This document shows, in pieces, positions 18,153-27,564 of a stretch of DNA of 64,000 nt. Positions within the stretch are counted from its first letter, which is position 1. Each line of letters opens with the position of its first letter. The DNA is from Scytolyngbya sp. HA4215-MV1. Lineage in GTDB: Bacteria; Cyanobacteriota; Cyanobacteriia; Leptolyngbyales; Leptolyngbyaceae. Under the pieces are notes generated by a model, which had not been told where the DNA came from, ran no database searches, and saw only the letters and a list, made by a program, of their open reading frames with translations. The DNA is taken from NCBI GenBank assembly GCA_019359045.1, contig JAHHIA010000002.1:366401-430400 (forward strand), in the 5' to 3' direction. Position numbers and translations under genes: made by a program.

Positions 18153-18815
18153 CTATTGGCTAGAAGAAAGCCGTTGTGCTTTCAAGTAGTCAAACACACT
18201 CTTATCGCCAATATCAGGTGGAATCGCTTGGATTACTTTGCGGACAGCAAACACTCCAAACAAAAGTGCCCAAATTGCTAGCAGGCTCTGTTCTACAGAG
18301 ACAGGAAAAATTGTCAAAAGGTGCCCCATCAATAAAATTGGCACCAGAGGAGTCAATAGCTTGGTTTCCAGACGATTGAAACAAAAGGCTTCTTTGAAAA
18401 AAATGCCAGTCAAGGCAGCAAAGGTAAATCCGGCACCCAGCAAGGTGAGTGGTTGTTGGTAGATAGTTAAGGCGAGGGGCTCAGAACTTTGGAGCGCGAT
18501 CGCCAATGTCGCGATCCCACCGATCGCCCAAAATGTCTGAAGGATACGATGCAACACTTGCAAATAGATATGGATCAGCCACAAACTGCTACCCAATGCC
18601 AGCCAGAAAATTGCGTAAAGCCAGGTCACCCAATTCAAGACCCAGGGAGTATTGCCCTGCCACAAAACGAGTCCTGTTCCTATTCCAAAACTCAAAGCTG
18701 CAACCATCAAGGCTGCCCGGTAGAGAACGACGCTGCGGCGATCGTCGTCAGTAATTGTAAATTCACCAAACTGCCCTTGGTAAATTTCAGGGAATGCCTG
18801 TGTGTGTTCAGTCAT
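18153..18815 (-). CDS. DUF2301 integral membrane protein
   Basis: 220 residues from ATG 18815 (MTEHTQAFPEIYQGQFGEF), with about six or seven hydrophobic helices. The soluble N-terminus with QGQFGEFTITDDDRRSVVLYR and the later segment TGIFFKEAFCFNRLETKLLTP are typical of DUF2301, a family found mainly in cyanobacteria and plastid-bearing lineages. Function unknown. The longer frame to 18923 lacks family similarity at its N-terminus. Confidence 0.8.
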   Translation of the reverse strand: MTEHTQAFPEIYQGQFGEFTITDDDRRSVVLYRAALMVAALSFGIGTGLVLWQGNTPWVLNWVTWLYAIFWLALGSSLWLIHIYLQVLHRILQTFWAIGGIATLAIALQSSEPLALTIYQQPLTLLGAGFTFAALTGIFFKEAFCFNRLETKLLTPLVPILLMGHLLTIFPVSVEQSLLAIWALLFGVFAVRKVIQAIPPDIGDKSVFDYLKAQRLSSSQ

Positions 18816-18980
18816 ATATACGCTCCATTGCCAAAAAAGTAGTCCTGAAGATTCTGCACCGCTCACCAGGCTTGCCAATCTCAGTTTTTTCCAATTCAGC
18901 TTTTGGATTACTGGCAGAAGCACCCATTCAGGCTTGTGTCATCGGATGGATGCAGGAAATCTACCCCCACTATCCCCTAT

Positions 18981-19802
18981 CTACTCGCTATTAATGCACG
19001 ACTCCAGAAAAACTTCCACTTTTTCGGCATACTCGACCTGAAGACGCTTTTGGGCATTGCCCTGATTTTCAGCAATTTCCACCCAGCCATGGCTACCGAC
19101 CAAGGCAAGTAGGGTTCCCGCTGGGACAGCAGCATAAGTGGGTTGACTCGAAATTCGAATTGCCCCCACAGCAATGGACCAGAGCCTTCCCCGAAGCAAA
19201 GATTCGGGAATATTGGTAATCAGGTTACCGAAGTGATCGATCGCCTGGATTGCACCGTGAATCACCCCTGTTCCAGTCGCTGGAGCGATCACTTCTTGAC
19301 ACTCTGGTAGGGTTAACGACACCAATTGTTGGGAGGAAATGGTTGTCCCCAACGCTGTTAGGGGCACTCCACTAGCCAAATGCGCTCCCACCGGGGCAAA
19401 AATATCCCGACCATGAAAAGTGCTGCTGGGGTTCGCTACCCGCCAATATTCTGGATTGGTTAGTTCCACTGCGGCGATCGCGGGAGTTTGACTCAGCACC
19501 CCACTCAACAGCCCATTATCGGGACCCACTAAAAAACCAGTCGCCAACTCAACCGCGATCGCTCGACGCGTACTTCCCACGCCTGGATCAATCACGGCAA
19601 CATGAACCGTTGCCTTTGGGAAATAGGGATAGGCTGACATCAAGCAAAATCGTCCGGCAGCAATATTTTGTGGCGGAATTTGATGGGTCAAATCAATCAC
19701 AGTGAGCATAGGATTAATTTGAGCGATCGTCCCTTTCATCATGCCGACATAACTATCGCTGAGACCAAAATCGCTTAGCAATGTTAAACATCCCTGCGGC
19801 AT
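18981..19802 (-). CDS. SAM hydroxide adenosyltransferase / SAM hydrolase (DUF62)
   Basis: 273 residues. Motifs of the chlorinase/fluorinase-like family are visible: LLSDFGLSDSYVGMMKG at residues ~7-23, VIDPGVGSTRR (~70-80), VGPDNGLL (~92-99) and STFHGRDIFAPVGAHLA (~126-142). The Asp-Arg-His type triad suggests hydrolysis of S-adenosylmethionine to adenosine and methionine with water as nucleophile rather than halogenation. Cytoplasmic. The next gene upstream is divergent (20212 onward). Confidence 0.9.
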   Translation of the reverse strand: MPQGCLTLLSDFGLSDSYVGMMKGTIAQINPMLTVIDLTHQIPPQNIAAGRFCLMSAYPYFPKATVHVAVIDPGVGSTRRAIAVELATGFLVGPDNGLLSGVLSQTPAIAAVELTNPEYWRVANPSSTFHGRDIFAPVGAHLASGVPLTALGTTISSQQLVSLTLPECQEVIAPATGTGVIHGAIQAIDHFGNLITNIPESLLRGRLWSIAVGAIRISSQPTYAAVPAGTLLALVGSHGWVEIAENQGNAQKRLQVEYAEKVEVFLESCINSE

Positions 19803-20211
19803 CTGTCCCCCTGCGATCGCTGTGCCCTGCTATAGCTATAGTCTTCAGGTTAGGGCAAGGGGCTTAAGCCCCTTGTTGCTTCCAGCCTTTGAAACGTTTG
19901 ATCGTGACCACCGCTATATCACCCGTCATCAATCCCTGAAAAGTTTTTTGCCAAAAGGCTCAAGATTCTTGAGCCAAAATTTCTAACCCAATATTATAAA
20001 AACTTTGCGCAGGGGTGTAGCCATCCAGAAAGGCTGGCAAAAATGAGATGCCTCACCCAAATGTCAAGTTTTGTTGACTCGTACCCAAAGATGCACATTT
20101 AATAAAAAGAATTGGGTAACATAGGATACAGATAAATAATTGAATTGTCCTTCAGTTTCAACTGTTGTTCCAGTTCGTTTGTCACCCAGTTTGTTTGATT
20201 CCAGGTTGATT
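19803..20211. repeat. Intergenic region with two perfect palindromes
   Basis: Bases 19856-19875 form an exact 20-base palindrome centred on GGGGCTTAAGCCCC. A second hairpin at 19957-19975 has arms GGCTCAAGA/TCTTGAGCC around one base. TATAGCTATA occurs at 19831-19840. These are the kind of short palindromes scattered in cyanobacterial genomes. The upstream region of the small gene at 20212 lies at the right end; an in-frame extension back to 20140 is not convincing. Confidence 0.6.
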
Positions 20212-20367
20212 ATGAACAAAAACCATCGTGAAGTTTTGACTCAAGTTGCAGCTACGCACCGTGCAAACTTGCATCGCAATCTGCAACGGCGGCTAGATGC
20301 AGCCAGATCTCAAGGGAATCAAGACCTAGTTCGCTTGTTGGAAGCTGAAGCAAGCTACCTTAAGTAG
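20212..20367 (+). CDS. Small conserved-looking 51-residue protein
   Basis: Starts at ATG 20212 with MNKNHREVLTQVAATHRANL and ends EAEASYLK. Entirely helical in appearance, Arg- and Gln-rich, no Cys. The pattern (…LQRRLDAARSQGNQDLVRLLE) recalls short uncharacterised proteins common in cyanobacteria. A strong terminator follows 60 bases later, which supports a real monocistronic gene. Function unknown. Confidence 0.7.
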   Translation: MNKNHREVLTQVAATHRANLHRNLQRRLDAARSQGNQDLVRLLEAEASYLK

Positions 20368-20427
20368 CCGGGATGGGCATGGGGAATCTTCCTCATGCTA
20401 AGGTTTCAAACCTTTCCTTAACTTAGA

Positions 20428-20471
20428 GCAAGAACGGTGTTCACTGGCTAGTCAGTGGACACCGTTCTTGC
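20428..20471. terminator. Strong bidirectional terminator
   Basis: A 19-bp stem (20428-20446 / 20453-20471) with one G-U pair and a six-base loop, placed between the convergent small gene and tldD. Confidence 0.8.
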
Positions 20472-20491
20472 GTTTACAGTTTACCGCGCAA

Positions 20492-21859
20492 CTATCGCCC
20501 ACCAACCACTACATTTTTAATCCGGAGATGGGGACCGCCCACACTGACGGGTAGCGGGGATTGTCCTCCTTTGCCACAGCCCCCGTTGGTGTAAATAGAA
20601 TCGTTCCCGATCGCCTCGATATCTTTCAGTGTTTGGAAGACATTGCCACTCAGGGTAACGTCACTTACGGGTTCGGCAATCTGCCCATTCCGAATCATAT
20701 AGCCTTCGGCAGAGGCAAATGTGAACATTTCTCCATTGGTCTGTCCACCAATCATGCGGACGGCATACACGCCCTCTTCGATATCGCTAATCATGTCCGC
20801 AAAAGTGTGTTCGCCTGCTTCGATGCCGGTGTTGGTCATGCGGACGATCGGGGGATAGGTCGCACCCAGGGCACGCGCATTCCCTGTGGGGGCTTCATGC
20901 ATTTTGCCAGCTGTTTCGCGAGAATGAAGGCGCTGAGTCAGTACCCCCTCTTTAATGAGGTACTTGCGTTGAGCAGGAACCCCTTCATCGTCATATTTTA
21001 AGGAACCTGGCAGACCCGGCAGGGTGGCATCGTCTACCACATTGAGTTGAGGAATTGCCAGGGGTTTGCCAATGGTGAGTAATTCTTGCATGCGGGGGTT
21101 TTCGTAAACAAAGTCGGCTTCGGACAGGTGCCCAAAGGCTTCATGGATGAAAACACCTGCTAGATAAGGGTCGAGTACGACGGTATATTGCCCCCCTTTT
21201 ACCGATTTGGCTTCGAGTTGCCCGATTGCGCGTTTACCTGCGCTCTGGACGCGCTCTTCGATGTTTCGCAGAATATCAAAGTCAGAGCGGGAGTGAATCG
21301 ATTCGTAGCCCTGGCGTACCAGTCCGGTTTCATCACGGGCGATCGCAGCAAAGCTACCCGATACATCTAACCGCTCCTGAGCAATGCAACTGCCAAGCGA
21401 GTTGACAAAGTAAGTGGTGCCAAAGCGATCGCGGTAGCCTACCATGCTGGTTTGAATGCGAGGGTCAATGTCCAGCAACAGTTGGTTATAGGTTTCCATC
21501 AACTGCCGCTTTTCTGCCAGAGAAACTCCACGCGGGTCGGTGCCTAGCTCAACTCGGACAAAATCTTGAATCGGAGCGACCTCTGCCAGTTGGGTGGTTT
21601 CTTTGCCGACCAGCTTGGCTTGCGCGATCGCTTCTTCAATCCGGGATTCCAGTTCGGTCAGCCCATTGAAGGTCACAAAACTCCACCCCCCCCGATGGCA
21701 AGCGCGAATGCCACCAGATAAGCCAAAATTGCGATCGACAGCATCTAACCGAGGACCGCGAAATGAAATTGCCGTTGACTCGCTTTGCTCCAAACGGATC
21801 TCTAGATAATCGACCCGATCTTGATAGCGATTTACCACGGTTTGTAGCTGGTCTTGCAT
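20492..21859 (-). CDS. tldD: TldD-family metalloprotease
   Basis: 455 residues. The zinc site HEAFGH is at ~residues 239-244. The upstream block GGQYTVVLDPYLAGVFI and C-terminal GGTxxNGEMFTFASAEGYMI-like region match TldD rather than TldE/PmbA. TldD and TldE normally work together as a cytoplasmic protease, acting for example in maturation of modified peptides and CcdA turnover in E. coli. A TldE partner is not adjacent here and must be elsewhere if present. Start ATG 21859. Confidence 0.92.
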   Translation of the reverse strand: MQDQLQTVVNRYQDRVDYLEIRLEQSESTAISFRGPRLDAVDRNFGLSGGIRACHRGGWSFVTFNGLTELESRIEEAIAQAKLVGKETTQLAEVAPIQDFVRVELGTDPRGVSLAEKRQLMETYNQLLLDIDPRIQTSMVGYRDRFGTTYFVNSLGSCIAQERLDVSGSFAAIARDETGLVRQGYESIHSRSDFDILRNIEERVQSAGKRAIGQLEAKSVKGGQYTVVLDPYLAGVFIHEAFGHLSEADFVYENPRMQELLTIGKPLAIPQLNVVDDATLPGLPGSLKYDDEGVPAQRKYLIKEGVLTQRLHSRETAGKMHEAPTGNARALGATYPPIVRMTNTGIEAGEHTFADMISDIEEGVYAVRMIGGQTNGEMFTFASAEGYMIRNGQIAEPVSDVTLSGNVFQTLKDIEAIGNDSIYTNGGCGKGGQSPLPVSVGGPHLRIKNVVVGGR

Positions 21860-22006
21860 AGCAGGGTTGCCACTCCTAAAATTCCGGTGCTCTCGAACTT
21901 ATTGCCACTTCTTCCAGTCTAAAACCCAGGTTCACTTCTCTGCCAAATAGACGACATATCCTATGGTTATGCTAGAAAAAAATCGTAGACTCCTCACCTG
22001 ATCACC

Positions 22007-22660
22007 ATGATTGCTTTCCTCCAAGATTTGTTGATTCGCGCCATTGAGATTGTTTGGACGAATCGCTACTGGATGAGCTGGAACTTGTTTTTAGCCTTGA
22101 TCCCTTTGGGTTTGAGCGTAATGTTGTTTCGGGGCAAGGTAGCCCGACGATCGCCAACCTTCGCTTGGTGGTTGGGATTTTTGGTCTTTGTCGCTTTCTT
22201 ACCGAACGCGCCCTACATCCTGACAGACATTATTCATCTCATCAACGATATCCGCATTGAGCCTTCCATCTGGATCATCACCTTGGTCTACTTCCCACTT
22301 TACACAGCATTTCTGTTTGCAGGGTTCGAGGCTTATGTCGTTTCTCTCATTAACTTGGGCTACTATTTGAAGCGCCAGGGCTGGGGACGATCGATTGGGT
22401 TGGCAGAGTTGACCTTGCACGGATTGAGTGCGATCGGGATCTATTTGGGACGGTTCCTTCGCTTCAACAGTTGGGATTTTGTGACCCGCCTGGATACCCT
22501 GGCTACTAGCCTGGTAGAAGATGTTTTAGGCAAAGCTCCTCTCATTATCATGTTGGTCACCTTTGCGGTGGTAGCGGCTCTGTATTGGCTGATGAAACGG
22601 ATTACACTGGCAGTGCTGACCTATCAATCCATCCCCTGCACAAAATCGTTAGAAGCTTGA
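22007..22660 (+). CDS. DUF1361 membrane protein
   Basis: 217 residues with about six helices. The motif VAFLPNAPYILTDIIHL (~62-78) and YLGRFLRFNSWD (~147-158) are characteristic of DUF1361. Function unknown; the family is widespread in bacteria. The VWA/solute-binding operon starts 93 bases downstream on the same strand and could be co-transcribed. Confidence 0.82.
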   Translation: MIAFLQDLLIRAIEIVWTNRYWMSWNLFLALIPLGLSVMLFRGKVARRSPTFAWWLGFLVFVAFLPNAPYILTDIIHLINDIRIEPSIWIITLVYFPLYTAFLFAGFEAYVVSLINLGYYLKRQGWGRSIGLAELTLHGLSAIGIYLGRFLRFNSWDFVTRLDTLATSLVEDVLGKAPLIIMLVTFAVVAALYWLMKRITLAVLTYQSIPCTKSLEA

Positions 22661-22753
22661 AAATCTTCCGTCAGCCCCATCCTTTAACTGGATTTAACTG
22701 GCGTTTACACAGGGATTGGCTAGACTTGGTTTACTCTGCATATAAAATTCCGT

Positions 22754-24487
22754 ATGGCTCTTCAACCTCAGCATTGGATGAAACACACGATCGCCCTGAT
22801 GAGTGTGCTTTTACTGAGTGCTTGCGGGGGACGATCGGACAACAGCGGTAATCCCACATCACCCCAATCTCAACTACCAGGGTTTGAGGTGAAATTCCTG
22901 GTGGGGAGCGCCTTGGGTGATTTTTGCCAACAAGCCACGGATAAATTTAACGGTCAACAGCCCAAACTGGACAATGGCACCGCCTTTCATGTTACTTGCG
23001 TGGCTCAAGGCAGTGGAGATGTGGTGACCTCGGTACTTGCTCAAGCAAGACAGCTAAAAGCCGGAACTTTGCCCGCCGACTCACCAGAGTTGCCCACCCT
23101 CATTTCTACCGATGGTGAAATCTACCAGAGTCAGTTGATTTATCAGATCAACCAGATCTTTCCAGGGCAAAATTATATTCCTGATCTGACCGAATCGCCC
23201 TTACTGGTCAGCAGTCCCATGGTGTTTATGGCGCAAGCTGATGTGGCAGCCGGGTTGCGAAAAGTGACTGATCCCTTCAAAGTACTGACTACTGCTAAAA
23301 CGCATCGAGACATTGATCCGCAGGGACCCTCGCTGAAGGTCAATTATGTACAAACGGCTCCGACCAAATCCAACTCTGGCTTGCAAACGTTGGCGGCGCA
23401 ATTTGCGTCAGTTTCTGGCAAGCGACCAGAACAATTAACTGTAGAAGATGTGAGACTCTACCAGAAAGAAGTGCAGCAGATCCAGAGCAAAATCACCCGC
23501 TATGGGGTCTCAACCAATTCCCTGGCAAAGGCGATGGTACAGAATGGTCCATTTTGGGCGTCAGTCGGTTCAGTGTACGAATCGTCGGTTATTGCTGCGA
23601 ATTCCTCTTTGCAACCTGGACAACCGCGTTACGAAGCGATTTATCCAAAAGCGACGTTTTCTTCAAGTATGCGGGCGATTTTGCCCCAGGCACCGTGGGT
23701 CAGCGCCGATGAAAAAGCTGCTGCCGAAAAAGTGATTGCCTATTTACGATCGCCCGAAGCTCAGCAAATTGCTGCCAACTTGGGATTGCGTCCCGGCACC
23801 CCGGGTGTACCGTTGGGAGCTAAGTTCTCGGCTGAGTTTGGCGTGAATCCCCAAGCAACTTATGACTCCTACCGTCCGCCTAAACCCGAAGTGACGGATG
23901 CTATGCTCAAATCTTGGGTCGAAGTTGCCAAAAAGCCTTCTCTAGTGGTGGTGGTGGTGGATTCTTCTGGCTCTATGCAAGGCAATAAGCTGCCAGCCGT
24001 TCAGCAAACGTTGCAAACCTATATCAACAACCTGGGACCTAAAGAACAAATTGCTTTAATCGATTTTGATTCAGAAATTCGGGCGCCCATTCTGATTGAT
24101 GGCACCCCTCAGGGACGCGATCGCGGCATCCAATTTCTCAGTAGCCTACAGGCACAAGGCGGCACCAAGTTGTACGATACCGTGCTCTATGCGCGCAATT
24201 GGCTCCAGAAAAACCGACGTAAAGATGCGATCAATGCGGTGCTTGTGTTGACAGACGGTGAGGATTCGGGCTCGAGCATTGGGTTGGATCAACTGTCGGG
24301 CGAGTTGCAGAAAAGTGGCTTTTCCAGTGATCAGCGGATTGCTTTTTTCACGATCGGGTATGGGCAGGAAGGTGAATTTGACCCCGAAGCCCTGAAAAAA
24401 ATTGCGGACTTGAATGGAGGTTATTACTCCAGAGGCGAACCGGAAACGATCGCTCGCCTGATGTCCGATCTACAAGTTGAGTTTTGA
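22754..24487 (+). CDS. Lipoprotein fusing a solute-binding domain to a VWA domain
   Basis: 577 residues. A lipoprotein signal (LMSVLLLSACGG) anchors it; ATG 22754 is used but ATG 22778 gives a more compact signal peptide. Residues ~40-345 resemble a type 2 periplasmic binding protein (VKFLVGSALGDFC at start; AYLRSPEAQQIAANLGLRPG near the end). Residues ~395-577 form a von Willebrand A domain with an intact MIDAS: DSSGSM, a Thr in QGGTKLYD, and Asp in TDGEDSGS. First of three tightly spaced genes; the middle one starts 15 bases later. VWA domains hold protein partners through a bound metal, so a sensor or complex role is more likely than simple import. Function not established. Confidence 0.82.
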   Translation: MALQPQHWMKHTIALMSVLLLSACGGRSDNSGNPTSPQSQLPGFEVKFLVGSALGDFCQQATDKFNGQQPKLDNGTAFHVTCVAQGSGDVVTSVLAQARQLKAGTLPADSPELPTLISTDGEIYQSQLIYQINQIFPGQNYIPDLTESPLLVSSPMVFMAQADVAAGLRKVTDPFKVLTTAKTHRDIDPQGPSLKVNYVQTAPTKSNSGLQTLAAQFASVSGKRPEQLTVEDVRLYQKEVQQIQSKITRYGVSTNSLAKAMVQNGPFWASVGSVYESSVIAANSSLQPGQPRYEAIYPKATFSSSMRAILPQAPWVSADEKAAAEKVIAYLRSPEAQQIAANLGLRPGTPGVPLGAKFSAEFGVNPQATYDSYRPPKPEVTDAMLKSWVEVAKKPSLVVVVVDSSGSMQGNKLPAVQQTLQTYINNLGPKEQIALIDFDSEIRAPILIDGTPQGRDRGIQFLSSLQAQGGTKLYDTVLYARNWLQKNRRKDAINAVLVLTDGEDSGSSIGLDQLSGELQKSGFSSDQRIAFFTIGYGQEGEFDPEALKKIADLNGGYYSRGEPETIARLMSDLQVEF

Positions 24488-24502
24488 GTAGAGAGGGAGA
24501 TC

Positions 24503-25225
24503 GTGAAATTTGCCAATCCGCTTTACTATCCGATACCTGTGCTAGCTGGCGCGATCTCGCTGGTTATCGGGGTACGAGTGGGGCAGTTGCCCAGTGGGGT
24601 CATGCTACCTATCGCAACTGCGATCGCGACGATCGGTGCCACGGTGCGAAAAGCCCAGGAGCCCGACACGCTGGGGCTAGAGGATGCCGAATTAGAGAAA
24701 CAAGTTCAGGCAGTCCGGCAACAAGCCAAAACCCTGGCAGAACGAGCCGATGCGTTAAGGACAGAAGCAACCCGGTTGCTGTCGGGCGCTGACCAGATGG
24801 ATTTGTTAGTGGCGGTGCAGTTTGCCTGCGATCGGGCAGATGAGTTGCCTGCCAAGCTCGATCAACTGGCTCAGAGGCTCAAAGGTTCAGACTCGTTGCT
24901 TTCCCTCTCGCAACTCCAACAACAGCTGCAAGAAGTAAAAGCCAGACAAGAAAACAGTTCGGGGATCACCCGTGAACATTTGACCAAACTTGCCAACAGC
25001 CTGCAACGCAATATTGAACTTGCCCAGCAAGGGCAGGATACGCGTCAAGCCCAAGTCGTCAGCCTTTCTACGTTGATTTTGGATGCGGCTGGCGTGCTCC
25101 AGTCCTTGCAAAATAGACTTCGCACCGTAGACTTGACCGACGCTCAGGCAACCGGAGAACTGCGATCGCTCAGCGATGAATTCAACAGTTTTCAGGAGAA
25201 CGTAGATTTACTGGTATCTCGGTAA
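24503..25225 (+). CDS. Coiled-coil protein with N-terminal membrane segment
   Basis: 240 residues from GTG 24503 after GAGAGGGA. Residues ~10-45 contain a hydrophobic stretch (YYPIPVLAGAISLVIGVRVG). The rest is strongly helical and Gln/Leu-rich, with heptads from ~60 to 235. No enzymatic motif. Middle gene of the operon; the next gene's ATG overlaps its stop by one base (TAATG), so translation is coupled. Likely a membrane-attached scaffold for the two binding-protein-like neighbours; this is inference. Confidence 0.7.
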   Translation: MKFANPLYYPIPVLAGAISLVIGVRVGQLPSGVMLPIATAIATIGATVRKAQEPDTLGLEDAELEKQVQAVRQQAKTLAERADALRTEATRLLSGADQMDLLVAVQFACDRADELPAKLDQLAQRLKGSDSLLSLSQLQQQLQEVKARQENSSGITREHLTKLANSLQRNIELAQQGQDTRQAQVVSLSTLILDAAGVLQSLQNRLRTVDLTDAQATGELRSLSDEFNSFQENVDLLVSR

Positions 25226-26346
25226 TGTCATCCCAAAAGCCAAAATCCTCAGTCCAAAATCGTCTTTACATTTCACTTGCTATCATTGCGGCTGCATTAG
25301 GACTCACCTTTGCCCCTTTACCAGGCGTGCAGCAGACGATCGTTGTGGTCAGTGGCTCAGAGTTAGAAGAACCCCTGCAAGCCCTGAAAATAAAGTTTGA
25401 GCGAGAAAATCCCAACATTCGGATGGAACTGAAGATCCAGGGTTCGCAAGAACTGGCGGACAAATATCTGGACGATCGCAACGACTTTAAGCCCACAGTA
25501 TTGATCCCAGCAAATCGCGAAATCTTGCAAGAACTGGATACGCGCTGGCGCACCCAAAATGGTGGCGAAACCTTCTACGAATCGCCGCAGCCGATCGCCA
25601 AAACCCTACTCGTCGGCATTGCCTGGGCAGAACGGGGCAAAGTGCTATTCCCAGACGGACGATTCCACTGGGATAAACTGGAAACTGCCATGCAGAAAGG
25701 AAATTGGAAAGCGATCGGGGGATCTGCCGATTGGGGCAGTTTTGACTTTGTGACCACTGATCCCCTGCGATCGAACAGTGGGCAACTCACCCTGAGTCTG
25801 TGGGCACAGGCAAAACTGGGAGGAAATTTAACCCCTGCTGGCTTAAATAATCCGGCTGTGCAGAAGTTGATTCAGCTTGCCAAAACCGCCATTTACCAAC
25901 CGCCTCGATCGACCGACCTGCTATTACAAGAATTTATTACTCGTGGACCCAATGATGCCGACGTTGCCACCGTGTACGAAAGTACAGCCCTCCATCGCTG
26001 GCAACAGTCGCGCGCAGCCCAAAGCCAGCCCTACCAGATTTATTACCTCAATCCAACATTTGAAACGGTTTCGACGGCTGCGATCGTGCGTCGAGATGTC
26101 AGCGATGGTACTGCCAAAGCTGGAAAGAAATTTGTCGCGTTTCTGCTCCAACCCGAACAACAAGCCGTGTTTGTGCAGTATGGGTTTCGCCCAGTCGTCA
26201 GCTCTGTAGACCTCAAATCTGTTCCTAATACGCCCTGGAACCAAAATATTCCCGGAGTTGAGATCACTCCCACTACGCAGGTAATTCCTCCACCCAATCC
26301 TCAAGTGTTGGGTGAAATTAATCGCTTGTGGGAACGGGCAAATTAG
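25225..26346 (+). CDS. Membrane-anchored extracellular solute-binding-like protein
   Basis: 373 residues with an uncleaved-looking N-terminal anchor (LYISLAIIAAALGLTFAPL, ~14-32). Type 2 periplasmic-binding fold follows: VVVSGSELEEPLQALKIKFERENP (~40-63), TTDPLRSNSGQLTLSLWA in the middle, and GKKFVAFLLQPEQQAVFVQYGFRPV near the end. It resembles the binding domain of the VWA lipoprotein in the same operon. No ABC permease or ATPase is nearby. It overlaps the 3' end of the convergent glycosyltransferase by four bases. Confidence 0.8.
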   Translation: MSSQKPKSSVQNRLYISLAIIAAALGLTFAPLPGVQQTIVVVSGSELEEPLQALKIKFERENPNIRMELKIQGSQELADKYLDDRNDFKPTVLIPANREILQELDTRWRTQNGGETFYESPQPIAKTLLVGIAWAERGKVLFPDGRFHWDKLETAMQKGNWKAIGGSADWGSFDFVTTDPLRSNSGQLTLSLWAQAKLGGNLTPAGLNNPAVQKLIQLAKTAIYQPPRSTDLLLQEFITRGPNDADVATVYESTALHRWQQSRAAQSQPYQIYYLNPTFETVSTAAIVRRDVSDGTAKAGKKFVAFLLQPEQQAVFVQYGFRPVVSSVDLKSVPNTPWNQNIPGVEITPTTQVIPPPNPQVLGEINRLWERAN

Positions 26347-27533
26347 CCAGCGAATGAAGAGCGCGCCAAAATTTGTTGATAGGCTCGAAGGGTTTGTTGC
26401 GCGATCGCCGACCAACTATAGTGCTGCAATGCGTAGGCCTTTGCCTGAGCACCCCGATATTGCCGATCGGCTTCATCCTTCAGTGCCTCTCTCAAGGCTT
26501 GGGTTAACGCTGACACCTCACAAGGACTCACCCAACCCGCTTCTGCTTGCCGCACCTCATCACAAATATGCACTTGATCAGAAATTACCACCGGGGTGCC
26601 CATCGCCATGGCTTCTGCCACTGCAATGCCAAAGTTTTCGTAATAGGACGGCAACACAAATATATCTGCTGATAGCAAAAGGGCTGCCTTGAGTTGCCCC
26701 GACACAAACCCCGTAATCGTTGTGCAAGTTGCCAATGGAGAGGCTTGAATTTGCGATCGCACAGTGGCTTCATACGCCGGGTCTTGGGGATTGCCGCCTG
26801 CTAGCACAAAATGGAATTCCACCCCTTCTGCCAGAAGCATTTGGAGCGCAGGCAGCAGCAGATCCAATCCCTTTTTGGGATCAATGCGAGACATGAACAA
26901 AATCAGCGGACGATCGGTCGGCAAATTCAATTGCGTATGAGCCTGGTGAGGATCGGTTGGCAGTTCTGGCAAACTGACTCCCAACGGCATGACCAAATCT
27001 CGCGTGGTGATGCCAAAACGCTCTGAGACCTTAGCCTCTTGGTCGCTGGTAAAATGCACTGCGGCGGCTCCTGCCAGGTTGGGACGTTCCAACAAGGCCG
27101 CATAAATTCGCTTGATTTGTTTCTTTTTGCGAAGATCAGCCGGGTCAAGCGTGCCCAGAGGACGGAGCAAATAGGGAAGTTTCTTGAAGCGAGCGATCGT
27201 GGCAGCAGCAGTACTCACTGGAGAAAACAATGCATGGATATGCGCCAGATCAAACTCCTGCGCATGAGCTACCAACCACTGCAACAGATCCAACGAAAAC
27301 TTGTAGCGGCGAAAAGGCGAACAGCGGAAATAGCGAATCTGGTAGCCATTTTGTATAACAGGGCGATCGAGGGGCACATCCAGCGGAGCCTGCCCGGTAT
27401 CGCCATTGGAGTCTGTGGTCAGCACTGTTACCTCCGCCCCTTCAGCCGCCAGGGCGGCGGAGAGACCCAAAACCATCTGACTAGGACCCCCATAAATCAG
27501 GGAAATGGAAGGGACAATTTGCAGAATCCGCAT
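26343..27533 (-). CDS. hpsP: GT4 glycosyltransferase, candidate HpsP
   Basis: 396 residues from ATG 27533 (MRILQIVPSISLIYGGPSQMV), a GT-B fold enzyme of family 4. The donor-binding half has FMSRIDPKKGLDLLLPAL (~218-235) and the family E-x7-E motif in ENFGIAVAEAMAMGTPVV. It transfers an activated sugar to a growing glycan on the cytoplasmic face. Last of four minus-strand genes whose order (ligase-like, GT2, GT4, GT4) recalls the hormogonium polysaccharide set of filamentous cyanobacteria. The family call is firm, the hps name is a candidate. A longer frame to 27683 intrudes on the next gene. Confidence 0.72.
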   Translation of the reverse strand: MRILQIVPSISLIYGGPSQMVLGLSAALAAEGAEVTVLTTDSNGDTGQAPLDVPLDRPVIQNGYQIRYFRCSPFRRYKFSLDLLQWLVAHAQEFDLAHIHALFSPVSTAAATIARFKKLPYLLRPLGTLDPADLRKKKQIKRIYAALLERPNLAGAAAVHFTSDQEAKVSERFGITTRDLVMPLGVSLPELPTDPHQAHTQLNLPTDRPLILFMSRIDPKKGLDLLLPALQMLLAEGVEFHFVLAGGNPQDPAYEATVRSQIQASPLATCTTITGFVSGQLKAALLLSADIFVLPSYYENFGIAVAEAMAMGTPVVISDQVHICDEVRQAEAGWVSPCEVSALTQALREALKDEADRQYRGAQAKAYALQHYSWSAIAQQTLRAYQQILARSSFAG

Positions 27534-27564
27534 GAATTTGGAGGATAGGGTGTGCTTAGAATCG

